Assembly: GCA_041906145.1 (NCBI GenBank)
Contig: JAYRJU010000007.1
Location: forward strand, 122,888-186,887
Direction of reading: 5' to 3'
Source of the DNA: SHVO01 sp041906145
GTDB taxonomy: Bacteria > Pseudomonadota > Alphaproteobacteria > Rhodospirillales > Rhodospirillaceae
DNA: 64,000 nucleotides
The position numbers and the translations under genes are program-made. Numbering within the stretch: the first letter of the stretch is position 1; each line of letters starts with the position of its first letter. This document shows positions 35,261 through 44,260 of the stretch, one piece after another. The notes beneath the pieces are model-generated. The model ran no database searches and was not told where the DNA came from. It was given only the letters and a program-made list of their open reading frames with translations.

Positions 35261-35485
35261 ATGGCGCTTTGCGAGAAATGCGGCAACGATTACGCGAACA
35301 CGTTCGAAGTGATCATGGCCGGGGAAAAACACGTTTTCGACAGCTTCGAATGTGCGATCTCCTCACTCGCGCCATGCTGCAAACATTGCGGGTGCCGCAT
35401 CATCGGCCACGGTGTCGAGGCCGGCGGCAACACCTATTGCTGTGACCACTGCGCCAAGATGCGGCATACCGCCGCAACGAGCTGA
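35261..35485 (+). CDS. Small cysteine-rich metal-binding protein (metallothionein-like)
   Basis: The protein is 74 residues with ten cysteines: CEKCG, FECAIS, CCKHCGC and CCDHCA. The pattern suggests a zinc-binding module similar to annotated prokaryotic metallothionein-like proteins; several His residues also fit metal binding. Start ATG 35261 with a GGAGATGAGC ribosome site. Single gene between lipA/RatA and the MBL gene. Confidence 0.7.
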   Translation: MALCEKCGNDYANTFEVIMAGEKHVFDSFECAISSLAPCCKHCGCRIIGHGVEAGGNTYCCDHCAKMRHTAATS

Positions 35486-36400
35486 TTATTTCTTCGCCGC
35501 GAGTTCGTTGTAAGACGAGCGGACGAGGCGATCGGCGGGCATTTCCGTACCCATCGGCGTCTTCCACATCAGTTTCAGCGCAAGGACCTGATCGAGCGTC
35601 TTACCGGCTTTCTGTTCGGCTGCGACGCGCTTGAATGTCGCGTCGACGGCGTCGCGGTACATCTTCATATCCGCCTTGGTGCTGATCTTGCCGTGACCCG
35701 GTACGACCTTGGTGTTGTCGTCGGCCATGCCGAGCGCAACGTCCATGGCAGCGACCATCCCGGCAACTGTGCCGCCCGAGGTGCGGTCGACGAAGGGCAC
35801 GCCGGAGGCATTGTAGACGTCGCCCATGTGCAGAACGTTAGCCTTCTCCCACTTCACGATGGCATCGCCATCCGTGTGTGCGGGCGGAACGTGGACGACC
35901 TTCAGCGTGTCGCCGTTGACGTGGAACGTGACGCCTTCGGCAAAGGTGACCGAAGGCAGGGCGGCATGCGGCGAGGCGGGGAACTTTGCGTTGAGCTCTT
36001 CAATAAAACCTTCGACGGCCATGCGCTTGCGGACGTTGTCGTGCGCGACGATAACCGTGCCCTCCTTGCCGAGGTTCTCGTTGCCACCGCTGTGATCGAA
36101 GTGCCAATGCGTATTGACGACGAAACGGACCGGCTTCGGGTCGAGGGCCTTGGTCGCCTCCAGGATTTTCGGGGTGAGGGGGGCGAACTGATCGTCGACG
36201 AAGAAGGTGCCGTCTTCACCGTAGGAAACGCCGATATTGCCACCGGAGCCAAACAGCACCGCAATGCCGGGGGCGAGCTTTGTCGTCTCGATCGTGATCT
36301 TCGCAGGGTCGACCGGCGGCGGCGTTGTCGGCGGCGCGGCGGCGGCCATCAGCACGGCGGCGGTGAACGGCAGAGCGGCGGCGGTCGCGAAACGCTTCAT
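35486..36400 (-). CDS. Exported metallo-beta-lactamase-fold hydrolase
   Basis: The protein has 304 residues including a signal peptide (MKRFATAAALPFTAAVLMAAA). The MBL motif is NTHWHFDHSGG (H98, H100, D102, H103), with H175, D194 (HMGDVYN) and H236 (VPGHGK) completing two metal sites. It resembles subclass B-type or cyclase-like exported MBL proteins; the substrate is unclear. An upstream extension to 36604 is excluded because it leaves the family and overlaps the divergent gene. Confidence 0.88.
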   Translation of the reverse strand: MKRFATAAALPFTAAVLMAAAAPPTTPPPVDPAKITIETTKLAPGIAVLFGSGGNIGVSYGEDGTFFVDDQFAPLTPKILEATKALDPKPVRFVVNTHWHFDHSGGNENLGKEGTVIVAHDNVRKRMAVEGFIEELNAKFPASPHAALPSVTFAEGVTFHVNGDTLKVVHVPPAHTDGDAIVKWEKANVLHMGDVYNASGVPFVDRTSGGTVAGMVAAMDVALGMADDNTKVVPGHGKISTKADMKMYRDAVDATFKRVAAEQKAGKTLDQVLALKLMWKTPMGTEMPADRLVRSSYNELAAKK

Positions 36401-36491
36401 GACGGATCCCCTTGGTAAGGGCGTCAGCGTGTTCGCATTCCGAACGAATTTCAATAGCGTTTGTAAGGGGCGAGGGTGGTAAGGTCCGCCC

Positions 36492-37295
36492 ATGAATACT
36501 GCGGCAAACACACGGCTTTCCCGGACGGAACGGCGCGACCTACAACGGCACGACAAACCGTATTTGTCGCAGCCGCTGCATATGGGCGGCGACCCGCGCT
36601 CCATGGCGGCGCATCTTCGTCATCTCGTGCAGGCCCTGCGTTCGCCGGCGTCGAAGTCGCCGTCCTCGGACGCGGTCGCGCACATCGGTGCGCTGCATGA
36701 CCGTACCGTTCCGAAGCAGATGGAGAAGATGCTCGCCTGCCGGAAAGGCTGTTCCCATTGCTGCTCGCAAATGGTCGTGGTGACCGCGCCGGAGGCCTTC
36801 TATGTCGCCGCGCAATTGCGCAAGCGCCCCGCGACGGCGGCCGCCGTCGCGGACGTTGCCCGCGAGGCTGGAAATCTGACACTGGAAGAGCGGTTAGGTA
36901 AAAACATCTTCTGCCCGCTTCTGAGCGACGCCATCTGCTCCATATATGCGGCCCGTCCCTTGGGATGCCGTGGCTTTGTCTCGACCAACCTCGAGGCCTG
37001 CATCGCGGCCTTCACGCGCGGTGAAACTCCGAACATCCCGATGCCGAACGATTCGATTTCGGTGCTTTATGCCTGCCGGATGCTGCTGCTCGCCGCGCTC
37101 CGGCTCGCGGGCCTCAGGGACGGCGTTTATGAGATGAATAGCGCCGTCGCCGTGGCGTTAAGCGCCCCCGACGCCGAGGCGCAATGGCTCGCGGGCAAAG
37201 ACCTCTTCGCCGGTCTTCAGCAAACGCCGCCACCACCACCCCAGTTCGAGGCCTCTATCCGGCAGATGATGGCTTACGTGGCGGCGACCATTTAG
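36492..37295 (+). CDS. YkgJ-type cysteine-cluster protein
   Basis: The protein of 267 residues has the CxxxCxxCC-type cluster ACRKGCSHCCSQMVVVT and the second cysteines in CPLLSDAICSIYAARPLGCRGF, typical of Fe–S or zinc-binding YkgJ proteins. The remaining N- and C-terminal parts are helical. The ATG is divergent to the MBL gene with a 91-nt gap. Function unknown. Confidence 0.82.
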   Translation: MNTAANTRLSRTERRDLQRHDKPYLSQPLHMGGDPRSMAAHLRHLVQALRSPASKSPSSDAVAHIGALHDRTVPKQMEKMLACRKGCSHCCSQMVVVTAPEAFYVAAQLRKRPATAAAVADVAREAGNLTLEERLGKNIFCPLLSDAICSIYAARPLGCRGFVSTNLEACIAAFTRGETPNIPMPNDSISVLYACRMLLLAALRLAGLRDGVYEMNSAVAVALSAPDAEAQWLAGKDLFAGLQQTPPPPPQFEASIRQMMAYVAATI

Positions 37296-37603
37296 AGTTT
37301 TGCTGCGCCGCATATAAGCGGAATTTTGCCACTTCCGCTGCAAGGTTAGGCGGAGATTGGCCTGGGTGGTGGGCTTAACCCCCTAGTGTTTCACGAATAG
37401 GGCTTCCCTACAGTAGGTTACGGCGTGGTACGCTTTACTAACTAGCGTGGCATGTCGTTTGCTCTGCTCGCTCAACGGGAAAGGACGCGCGCGCAGGCGT
37501 GCGCGTGCGAGGCGGACATTAACGTGCGCGCTAGGAAATTTTAGAACTGTTCCATTTATAGATTCGGCCGGCGCCGCCGGCGTATCAGAGGGGGGAAACC
37601 AGT
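37296..37603 (+). other. 308-bp leader region of TBDR1
   Basis: No gene is found. It holds the leader element at 37462–37517 and a likely GGGGGGAAA ribosome-site region just before the receptor. No confident promoter. Confidence 0.6.
37462..37517 (+). promoter_or_regulatory. TBDR leader element 1
   Basis: GGGAAA (37477–37482), a 9-bp GC hairpin with CAGG loop (37485–37506), then AGGCGGA (37510–37516), ending 87 nt before the receptor start. It is the weakest match in the second box. Confidence 0.5.
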
Positions 37604-40555
37604 ATGTCATTCACTCGATTCAGCTTGGCTCGCCGTCGCGCAAAGGCGTTGGCGTATTCCACGGTAAGTGCGGCGGCGCTGATGAGCGTCTCGGTCGCGG
37701 GTGCGCAAGAACAAGCAGCGCCCGCATCACTCGACGAAATTGTGGTCACGGGGTCGCGCATCGTGCGCGATGGCTACGAAGCTCCGACACCGGTTTCCGT
37801 CCTTGGCGCGGAAGAACTGAATTCTATGAATGCGGTGAACATCGCGGACGCCGTGAACATCCTGCCTGGCTTCTCGGGATCGGTAAACCCACGTACCTCG
37901 AATGGCAATCTTTCCTCGGGCGCCACCGGCGTCAGCCAGTTGAATTTGCGTGGCATGGGCACAAACCGCACGCTGATTCTCCTTGATGGTCAGCGTTACA
38001 TCAATTCGGCGCTCACCTCGGGTGGTTCGGCGCCAGACATCAATTCATTCCCAAACGCCCTCATCGAACGCGTCGACGTCGTGACGGGCGGGGCCTCCGC
38101 GGCCTATGGCTCGGATGCGTTGTCGGGCGTCGTCAATTTTGTGCTTGATCGCGACTTCACCGGCGTCAAAGGTGAGTTCCAAGCGGGTATGACAAAGTAC
38201 CGCGACGACAAAAACTACAGCGGCCAGTTGACCTATGGCGGCCCATTTGCCAACGGTCGCGGACACCTACTTTTGTCCGCGGAACACACCCACAATGACG
38301 GCATCAAAGGAACGAAAGGTCGGCCCTGGGCCGAATTGCCCGCCGCGGTCATCGTCAATCCGCTGTATGGAACCGGTGCCGGCCAAAGCAGAAGCGTGCC
38401 GCAAAATATCGTCCGCCGCGATGTAGGTCTCAGTTCAGGTACGCCTGGCGGCATCATCACCGCCGGACCTTTAAAGGGAATCTACTTCGGCCCTGCCGGC
38501 ACCGTGCAGTGTTGCTTTGATTTCGGGGTGAACGTCGGCAATAACCTGCAAGAAGGCGGTAGCTGGGAGTACTCCCGCATTGAGAACGGCATCGATCTTG
38601 CCGGCATGATCAATCGCTACGTCACCTATTTCCGGACCAGCTATGATTTGAGCGACAACGTCACGGCTTACGTGGATGCGCAGTGGTCGAATTCGCATAC
38701 GGAGAATACTGCAAATCCGAACCGGCGACTTGGCAACAACACCATTCGTGTCGATAACGCGTTTATTCCCGCATCGGTTCGCGCTCAGGCGCTCGCGCTG
38801 GGCCTTACTCAATTCACCATGGGCAGCACCCACGCCGACATGGGCCGCTTTGTAGGGGATTATCGCCGCACTGTGCGCCGTGTGTCCGGCGGCTTTGATG
38901 GAGGTTTCAACGCCTTTGAAACCGACTGGACCTGGAAGGCCTATGCCCAACACAGTCAGACAGGCCTTTCACCGCGCACCTATAATAACGCCTGGACGCC
39001 AGGATACCTGAAGGCGCTCGATTCCGTCATTGCCAACGGCGCTCCAGTTTGCCGCGTGAACGCCGATGCTAACCCGGCCAACGACGATCCCGCCTGTGTG
39101 CCGTATAATCTGTTCGGCATCGGCGTGAACGATCAAAAGGCGCTCGATTACTCCGTCGGCGTCAGTTACCGCTATGAATCCTTGAAACAGAACGTCGCGG
39201 CATTCAACGTAAACGGTGAGCCGTTCGAATTGTGGGCCGGGCCCGTCTCGCTAGCGTTCGGTGTTGAACACCGCACCGAAAGCGTCAAAGGCATCGCCAC
39301 GAGCCGCGACGAGGCAACCGAATATTTCGCCGGCAACTACAAAGCCAGCCAGGGCAAGCTGAACGTCACCGAAGGCTACGTTGAAACCGTGGTCCCACTG
39401 GCCCGCAACCAAGCGTGGGCGCAGGAACTCGATCTTAACGCCGCCGTTCGCGCCACGAGCTACTCGACCTCCGGCTATGTGACAACATGGAAAGGTGGTT
39501 TGACGTGGCGTCCGATCGACGACCTGCGTTTCCGCTTTACGCGTTCACGCGATATTCGCGCGCCGAGCCTCGGAGAACTGTTCACGGCAGGCCAGACCGG
39601 CTCGGGCGGCGTACTGCTCGATCCGTTCCGCGCGACGAACGGCGTGCCTGAAACGCGCCCGAACAACTTCACGCTCACGCGCGGCAATCCGGCGCTGTTG
39701 CCCGAAAAGGCTGACACGACCGGGATCGGCGTGGTGATGGCGCCGTCGTTCCTGCCGGGCCTTCAGGCGTCGGTCGATTTCTACAATATCGACGTGAAGG
39801 GCTCCGTGCAGGCTCCGAGCGCGCAGACCGTTGTGGACCTCTGCTTCGCAGGCAACACGGTGCTCTGCAATGCTATCGTTCGCAATGCTCCTATACCGGG
39901 CGACCCGATCTCCTCGACGCTGGGCCAGGTCTTCATGGTGATCACGCAGCCGGAAAATCTGATCGGTCAGAAGGCGAACGGGATCGACTTCGAAGCCAGC
40001 TATCGCTTCCCATTGGCCGATCTCGTTGACTCCTGGGACGGCGAAATCGCGATTCGTGCGATGGGCAGCCGCGTGATCACACTCGACACGCAAGACACGG
40101 ACGGCGTTACCTATGACGGCGTTGGCGTTGTCGGTGGTTGGGGCGGGATCGCCCCCTTCAGCGGCAAACTGAATGCGCCAAAGTTCCGCGGAAATGTGTC
40201 GATCGGTTACAACGGTGATTCGATCACCTTGCGTGCGACACTCCGCTACACCGGAGCCGGAGTTTACGGGAACGGATTCGTAGAGTGCACCAGTGGCTGT
40301 CCTATCTCGACGACGGCGGCGCCGACGTTTGAGAACAACCACATCGACAGCATGACCACCATCGATCTATCGGCGACTTATAAGCCGTTTGAAGAGCAAG
40401 ACATTGAACTTTTCGGGACGGTGGAAAATGTGACGAACGCCCAACCGCCGATCATCGGTGGTAGCCGCGGCTCGACCCACTGGTCGGGCCAAGGAAATTC
40501 GGACTATGACCGCGTCGGCCGCCAATACCGCATGGGTCTGCGTTTCAAATTCTAA
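37604..40555 (+). CDS. TonB-dependent receptor 1 of five in tandem
   Basis: The 983-residue receptor has a signal peptide of about 33 residues, a TonB-box-like DEIVVTGSR at 44–52 and a plug domain at about 55–185 (NIADAVNILPGFSGS, LNLRGMGTNRTLILLDGQ, VTGGASAAYGSDALSGVVNF). A beta-barrel follows, ending RVGRQYRMGLRFKF with terminal Phe. There is no STN signalling domain. Cys pairs in extracellular-loop-like segments (QCCFDF, VCR…ACV, DLCFAGN…LCN, ECTSGCP) suggest disulphides. By eye it is very similar to TBDR2 and TBDR3. It imports a TonB-dependent substrate of unknown nature. Confidence 0.92.
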   Translation: MSFTRFSLARRRAKALAYSTVSAAALMSVSVAGAQEQAAPASLDEIVVTGSRIVRDGYEAPTPVSVLGAEELNSMNAVNIADAVNILPGFSGSVNPRTSNGNLSSGATGVSQLNLRGMGTNRTLILLDGQRYINSALTSGGSAPDINSFPNALIERVDVVTGGASAAYGSDALSGVVNFVLDRDFTGVKGEFQAGMTKYRDDKNYSGQLTYGGPFANGRGHLLLSAEHTHNDGIKGTKGRPWAELPAAVIVNPLYGTGAGQSRSVPQNIVRRDVGLSSGTPGGIITAGPLKGIYFGPAGTVQCCFDFGVNVGNNLQEGGSWEYSRIENGIDLAGMINRYVTYFRTSYDLSDNVTAYVDAQWSNSHTENTANPNRRLGNNTIRVDNAFIPASVRAQALALGLTQFTMGSTHADMGRFVGDYRRTVRRVSGGFDGGFNAFETDWTWKAYAQHSQTGLSPRTYNNAWTPGYLKALDSVIANGAPVCRVNADANPANDDPACVPYNLFGIGVNDQKALDYSVGVSYRYESLKQNVAAFNVNGEPFELWAGPVSLAFGVEHRTESVKGIATSRDEATEYFAGNYKASQGKLNVTEGYVETVVPLARNQAWAQELDLNAAVRATSYSTSGYVTTWKGGLTWRPIDDLRFRFTRSRDIRAPSLGELFTAGQTGSGGVLLDPFRATNGVPETRPNNFTLTRGNPALLPEKADTTGIGVVMAPSFLPGLQASVDFYNIDVKGSVQAPSAQTVVDLCFAGNTVLCNAIVRNAPIPGDPISSTLGQVFMVITQPENLIGQKANGIDFEASYRFPLADLVDSWDGEIAIRAMGSRVITLDTQDTDGVTYDGVGVVGGWGGIAPFSGKLNAPKFRGNVSIGYNGDSITLRATLRYTGAGVYGNGFVECTSGCPISTTAAPTFENNHIDSMTTIDLSATYKPFEEQDIELFGTVENVTNAQPPIIGGSRGSTHWSGQGNSDYDRVGRQYRMGLRFKF

Positions 40556-40580
40556 GAGCCACCATCTAGTTGTTTTAAAG

Positions 40581-40612
40581 GGCGAAGCCGGAATATCCGG
40601 CTTCGCCTTTTT
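40581..40612 (+). terminator. Intrinsic terminator of TBDR1
   Basis: A 12-bp stem (GGCGAAGCCGGA with its complement) with a 3-nt loop is followed by TTTTT. Confidence 0.9.
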
Positions 40613-40623
40613 CGCGTCCCGAC

Positions 40624-40651
40624 TTTTTGTAACGGGCGTCTGTTACAAAAA
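40624..40651. promoter_or_regulatory. Perfect inverted repeat, operator candidate before TBDR2
   Basis: Arms TTTTTGTAAC (40624–40633) and GTTACAAAAA (40642–40651) are separated by 8 nt. The core TTGTAAC/GTTACAA recurs as a TGTTACAAT/ATTGTAACA pair before TBDR5. Confidence 0.55.
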
Positions 40652-40717
40652 CCGGTAGCAGCGGTTCGAAATTTCAAATTTGTTGTCACCTTCCGGAAAA
40701 GTTCGTAGGAACGATAC

Positions 40718-40778
40718 GAGGATTCCTTAAGGGAATTCCTCAAGGGAGATGCGAAAGGCCTTCGGCCTTTCAGGGAGA
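40718..40778 (+). promoter_or_regulatory. TBDR leader element 2
   Basis: An upstream hairpin (GAGGA…TCCTC, 40718–40741), GGGAGA (40744–40749), a 7-bp hairpin with a UUCG-like loop (40753–40771), then GGGAGA (40773–40778). It ends 111 nt before the start codon. Confidence 0.6.
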
Positions 40779-40889
40779 GTTCGTTTCACACATTAAGAGA
40801 ACGGTTTGCGGACGCATGAATACGTGCGCGGGCTGTTGAACCTTATTCGCGCGGCCGCAGGCGCAGCAGCGCAAAACTTCGGGGGATTC

Positions 40890-43838
40890 ATGATACGCCT
40901 TACCAATTCACGTCGTCGCGCCAAGGCATGGACGCTATCGACGGTCAGTCTGCTTGCGCTCGCGACAGTCGCGGTCTCCAATGCACAGGCTCAAACTGCC
41001 GCGCCCGCGCCGGCACCGTCTCTCGACGAAATCGTCGTGACGGGTTCACGCATCGTGCGTGACGGTTACGAGGCGCCGACGCCGGTGTCGGTGCTCGGCG
41101 CCGAAGAACTTGATTCGCTGAATGCGGTGAACATCGCCGACGCAGTCAATATTCTGCCCGGCTTCACTGGCTCGGTGAGCCCGCGCACCGCGAATGGGAA
41201 CCTCTCGTCCGGTGCCACCGGGGTCAGCCAGTTGAATCTGCGCGGCATGGGCACCAACCGCACGCTGATCCTACTCGACGGCCAGCGCTACATTAACTCG
41301 GCGATCACGGCCGGGGGCAGTGCCCCGGACATCAACTCGTTCCCGAACGCCTTGATTGAGCGCGTGGACGTGGTGACCGGAGGCGCTTCTGCGGCCTACG
41401 GCTCGGACGCGCTTTCCGGTGTTGTGAACTTCATCCTCGACCGTGATTTCACGGGTATTAAAGGTGAAGTCCAAGCGGGCATGACCAAATACCGTGACGA
41501 TAAGAGTTACAGCGGTCAGCTGACCTACGGCACGCCATTCGCCAACGGTCGCGGTCACCTCCTTCTTTCTGGCGAACTCAGCCACAACGATGGCGTGGAC
41601 GGCCATGGCGGTCGTCCATGGGCGGCGCAACCGGCTTCGGTCCACCTCAATCCCGCCTATGGTGCCGGCGCGGGTCAAAGCCGGAGCGTGCCTGAAAACA
41701 TGGTCTCGCGCGACGTGGGTCTCTCCGCAGGTACACCCGGCGGCGTGATCACGACGACGGCGCTGCGCGGAATCTTTTTCGGACCGGGCGGCACTGTCGA
41801 GTGCTGCTACAATTTCGGCGTCAACGTCGGCAATAACCTGCAGAAGGGCGGCGATTGGGAATACTCGCGCATCGAAAACGGGCAGGACATTGCCGGTAAA
41901 ATCGACCGCTACGTCGCCTATTTCCGCACAAGCTATGATTTGAGCGACAACGTCACCGCGTTCGTCGATGCGCAGTGGGCGAACTCGCACACAGTGAACG
42001 TCGCGAACCCGAACCGCCGTCTCGGCAACAACGTTATTCGCGTTGATAACGCGTTTTTGCCGGCGTCGGTGCGCACGCAGATGATTGCCCTCGGACTCAC
42101 GCAGTTCAACATGGGCACGACCAACGCCGACATGGGGCGCTTTATCGGCGATTATCGCCGCACCGTGCGGCGCGTCTCAGGCGGATTGGATGGCACCTTC
42201 GACGCGGCCGATACCGAATGGACCTGGAACGCTTACGCGCAGCACAGCCAAACGGGCCTTTCGCCGCGTACTCTCAATAACGGCTGGACCCCCGGTTATC
42301 TGCGCGCGCTCGACTCCGTTATTGCGAACGGCGCGCCGGTTTGCCGCGTGAATGCGGATACCAATCCGGCGAACGACGATTCGGCGTGCGTGCCATACAA
42401 TCCGTTCGGGATCGGCGTGAACGATGCGAAGGCGATCGCCTACGTCAACGGCATCAGCTATCGCTATGAGACGCTGAAGCAGAATGTCGCCGCGGCCAGC
42501 GTGAACGGCGAGCCGTTTGAACTGTGGGCCGGCCCGGTCTCGCTCGCGATGGGTGTCGAACATCGCACTGAAAGCGTGGACGGCATTTCCACCACGCGGG
42601 ATGAGAATACCGAGTATTTCGCGGGTAACTACAAGGCCTCCAGAGGTAAGTTCAGCGTCACGGAAGGCTTCGTGGAAACCGTGATCCCGCTGGCCCGCGA
42701 GCAGGAGTGGGCGCGCGAACTCGATTTGAACGCCGCGGTGCGCGCCACCGACTACTCGACGTCAGGCTATGTGACCACGTGGAAAGCCGGTGTGACCTGG
42801 CGGCCGATCGATGATTTGCGCTTCCGCCTGACGCGTTCGCGCGACATCCGCGCCCCCAGCCTCGGCGAGCTCTTCACGGCCGGGCAGACGGGCTCGGGCA
42901 CGCCAGTGCTGGATCCGTTCATTCCGAACGCACAAGGTCAGCCGTCGGCGAATCCGGCGACCTTCACGCTCACGCGCGGAAATCCGGATCTTCTTCCGGA
43001 AAAGGCCGACACCACTGGCATCGGTGTGGTCATGGCGCCGAGCTTCCTCGAAGGCTTCCAGGCGTCCGTCGACTACTACAACATCAATGTCAAAGGCTCG
43101 GTCCAATCACCGAGCTCTCAGACCGTCATCGACCTCTGCTTCCAGGGAAACACCATCCTTTGTCAGGCAATTCAACGCTCGGCGCCGGCGGCTGGACAGC
43201 CTCTGGGACTTATCTTCCTGGTTGTCACCCAGCCTGAAAACCTGATTGGCCAAAAGGCCTCCGGGATCGACTTCGAGGCCAGCTATCGGTTCCAACTGGC
43301 GGACCTTGTTGAGTCATGGGGCGGCGAAATCGCAATTCGCGCGATGGGCAGCCGCGTGCTGACACTCGACACGCAAGATACCGACGGCAAGGTCTACGAT
43401 GGCGTCGGTGTGGTCGGCGGCTGGGGCGGTATCCCGCCTTTCAGCGGCAAGCTCAATGCACCGAAGTTCCGGGGGAATATCTCGGTCGCTTACAACGGCG
43501 ATCCAGTCACGGTTCGCGCTACCGTTCGCCACACCGCCGCCGGTGTTTATGGCAATGGCTTCATCGAATGCCGTACCGGATGTCCAGTCTCGACATCGGC
43601 CGCGCCGACAATCGAGGACAATCATATCGACGGTATGACCACGGTGGACCTGTCGGCGACCTACAAGCCGTTCGAGGATGAAAAAGTCGAACTGTTTATG
43701 ACGGTCGAAAATCTTATGAACACGCAGCCACCGATCATCGGCGGCAACCGTGGTTCCACACACTGGAACACCATGGGAAATACGGAATACGACCGTTTGG
43801 GACGCCAGTACCGCGCAGGTATGCGTTTCCAGTTCTAA
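40890..43838 (+). CDS. TonB-dependent receptor 2 of five
   Basis: The 982-residue receptor starts MIRLTNSRRRAKAWTL with a clear signal peptide to about AQAQT. The GGGGGATTC site 5' of the ATG favours 40890 over the in-frame ATG at 40816 region. The TonB-box-like segment, plug (NLRGMGTNRTLILLDGQR), barrel and C-terminal RMGLRFQF-like end (RAGMRFQF) match TBDR1. Cys pairs (ECCYNF, VCR…ACV, DLCFQGN…LCQ, ECRTGCP) are retained. It is flanked by its own leader and terminator. Substrate unknown. Confidence 0.92.
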   Translation: MIRLTNSRRRAKAWTLSTVSLLALATVAVSNAQAQTAAPAPAPSLDEIVVTGSRIVRDGYEAPTPVSVLGAEELDSLNAVNIADAVNILPGFTGSVSPRTANGNLSSGATGVSQLNLRGMGTNRTLILLDGQRYINSAITAGGSAPDINSFPNALIERVDVVTGGASAAYGSDALSGVVNFILDRDFTGIKGEVQAGMTKYRDDKSYSGQLTYGTPFANGRGHLLLSGELSHNDGVDGHGGRPWAAQPASVHLNPAYGAGAGQSRSVPENMVSRDVGLSAGTPGGVITTTALRGIFFGPGGTVECCYNFGVNVGNNLQKGGDWEYSRIENGQDIAGKIDRYVAYFRTSYDLSDNVTAFVDAQWANSHTVNVANPNRRLGNNVIRVDNAFLPASVRTQMIALGLTQFNMGTTNADMGRFIGDYRRTVRRVSGGLDGTFDAADTEWTWNAYAQHSQTGLSPRTLNNGWTPGYLRALDSVIANGAPVCRVNADTNPANDDSACVPYNPFGIGVNDAKAIAYVNGISYRYETLKQNVAAASVNGEPFELWAGPVSLAMGVEHRTESVDGISTTRDENTEYFAGNYKASRGKFSVTEGFVETVIPLAREQEWARELDLNAAVRATDYSTSGYVTTWKAGVTWRPIDDLRFRLTRSRDIRAPSLGELFTAGQTGSGTPVLDPFIPNAQGQPSANPATFTLTRGNPDLLPEKADTTGIGVVMAPSFLEGFQASVDYYNINVKGSVQSPSSQTVIDLCFQGNTILCQAIQRSAPAAGQPLGLIFLVVTQPENLIGQKASGIDFEASYRFQLADLVESWGGEIAIRAMGSRVLTLDTQDTDGKVYDGVGVVGGWGGIPPFSGKLNAPKFRGNISVAYNGDPVTVRATVRHTAAGVYGNGFIECRTGCPVSTSAAPTIEDNHIDGMTTVDLSATYKPFEDEKVELFMTVENLMNTQPPIIGGNRGSTHWNTMGNTEYDRLGRQYRAGMRFQF

Positions 43839-43863
43839 CCAACCACGTTAAGCAAAATGAGGA

Positions 43864-43896
43864 GGCGAAGCCGGAAATCCCGGCTTCGCCTTTTTT
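43864..43896 (+). terminator. Intrinsic terminator of TBDR2
   Basis: GGCGAAGCCGG and CCGGCTTCGCC pair over 11 bp with a 5-nt loop, followed by TTTTTT. The stem is nearly the same as that after TBDR1. Confidence 0.92.
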
Positions 43897-44097
43897 GCGT
43901 CTGGTGGGCCACGCGCGATAGGCGCTCAACTCCGCAATGGTCTTTGAGAAACGAGAGACGTCGGTGCCGCTGCGCTAAGGGAGTCCCTGACGAGGGACTA
44001 ATCCCACACTATATAAGAGAGTAACCCCTGCCCTCCAAAAATGCGCAGCGTGTAAGGGCTACTCGTATACTCACGCTGTCGGAAAATGCGTAAGCAT

Positions 44098-44159
44098 CCC
44101 CCTGGGAGTCGTTCGCTCCCTGAGGGAGATGTGTGGTCTTTGCGGACCACCGGGGGAGA
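44098..44159 (+). promoter_or_regulatory. TBDR leader element 3
   Basis: A hairpin (GGGAG/CTCCC, 44104–44120), GGGAGA (44124–44129), a 6-bp hairpin (GTGGTC/GACCAC, 44133–44150) and GGGAGA (44154–44159), 101 nt before the start codon. CCCCT before the first hairpin can also pair with the first box. Confidence 0.6.
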
Positions 44160-44260
44160 GTTCGATCAAACAATGGAAGCAATTTTAAGCTCGCATTAGT
44201 GGGCGTGAAATTTGTTTTTGCATGTGCGCATCCGAAACTGGGGGCGTCAAAAGGAGACTC

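Larger units (their letters stand above)
40556..40889 (+). other. 334-bp region between TBDR1 and TBDR2
   Basis: No gene. It contains the TBDR1 terminator (40581), an inverted-repeat operator candidate (40624) and the TBDR2 leader element (40718–40778). Confidence 0.65.
43839..44260 (+). other. 422-bp region between TBDR2 and TBDR3
   Basis: It contains the TBDR2 terminator (43864), an inverted repeat CAGCGTG/CACGCTG (44046–44052/44072–44078) and the TBDR3 leader (44098–44159). No gene. Confidence 0.6.
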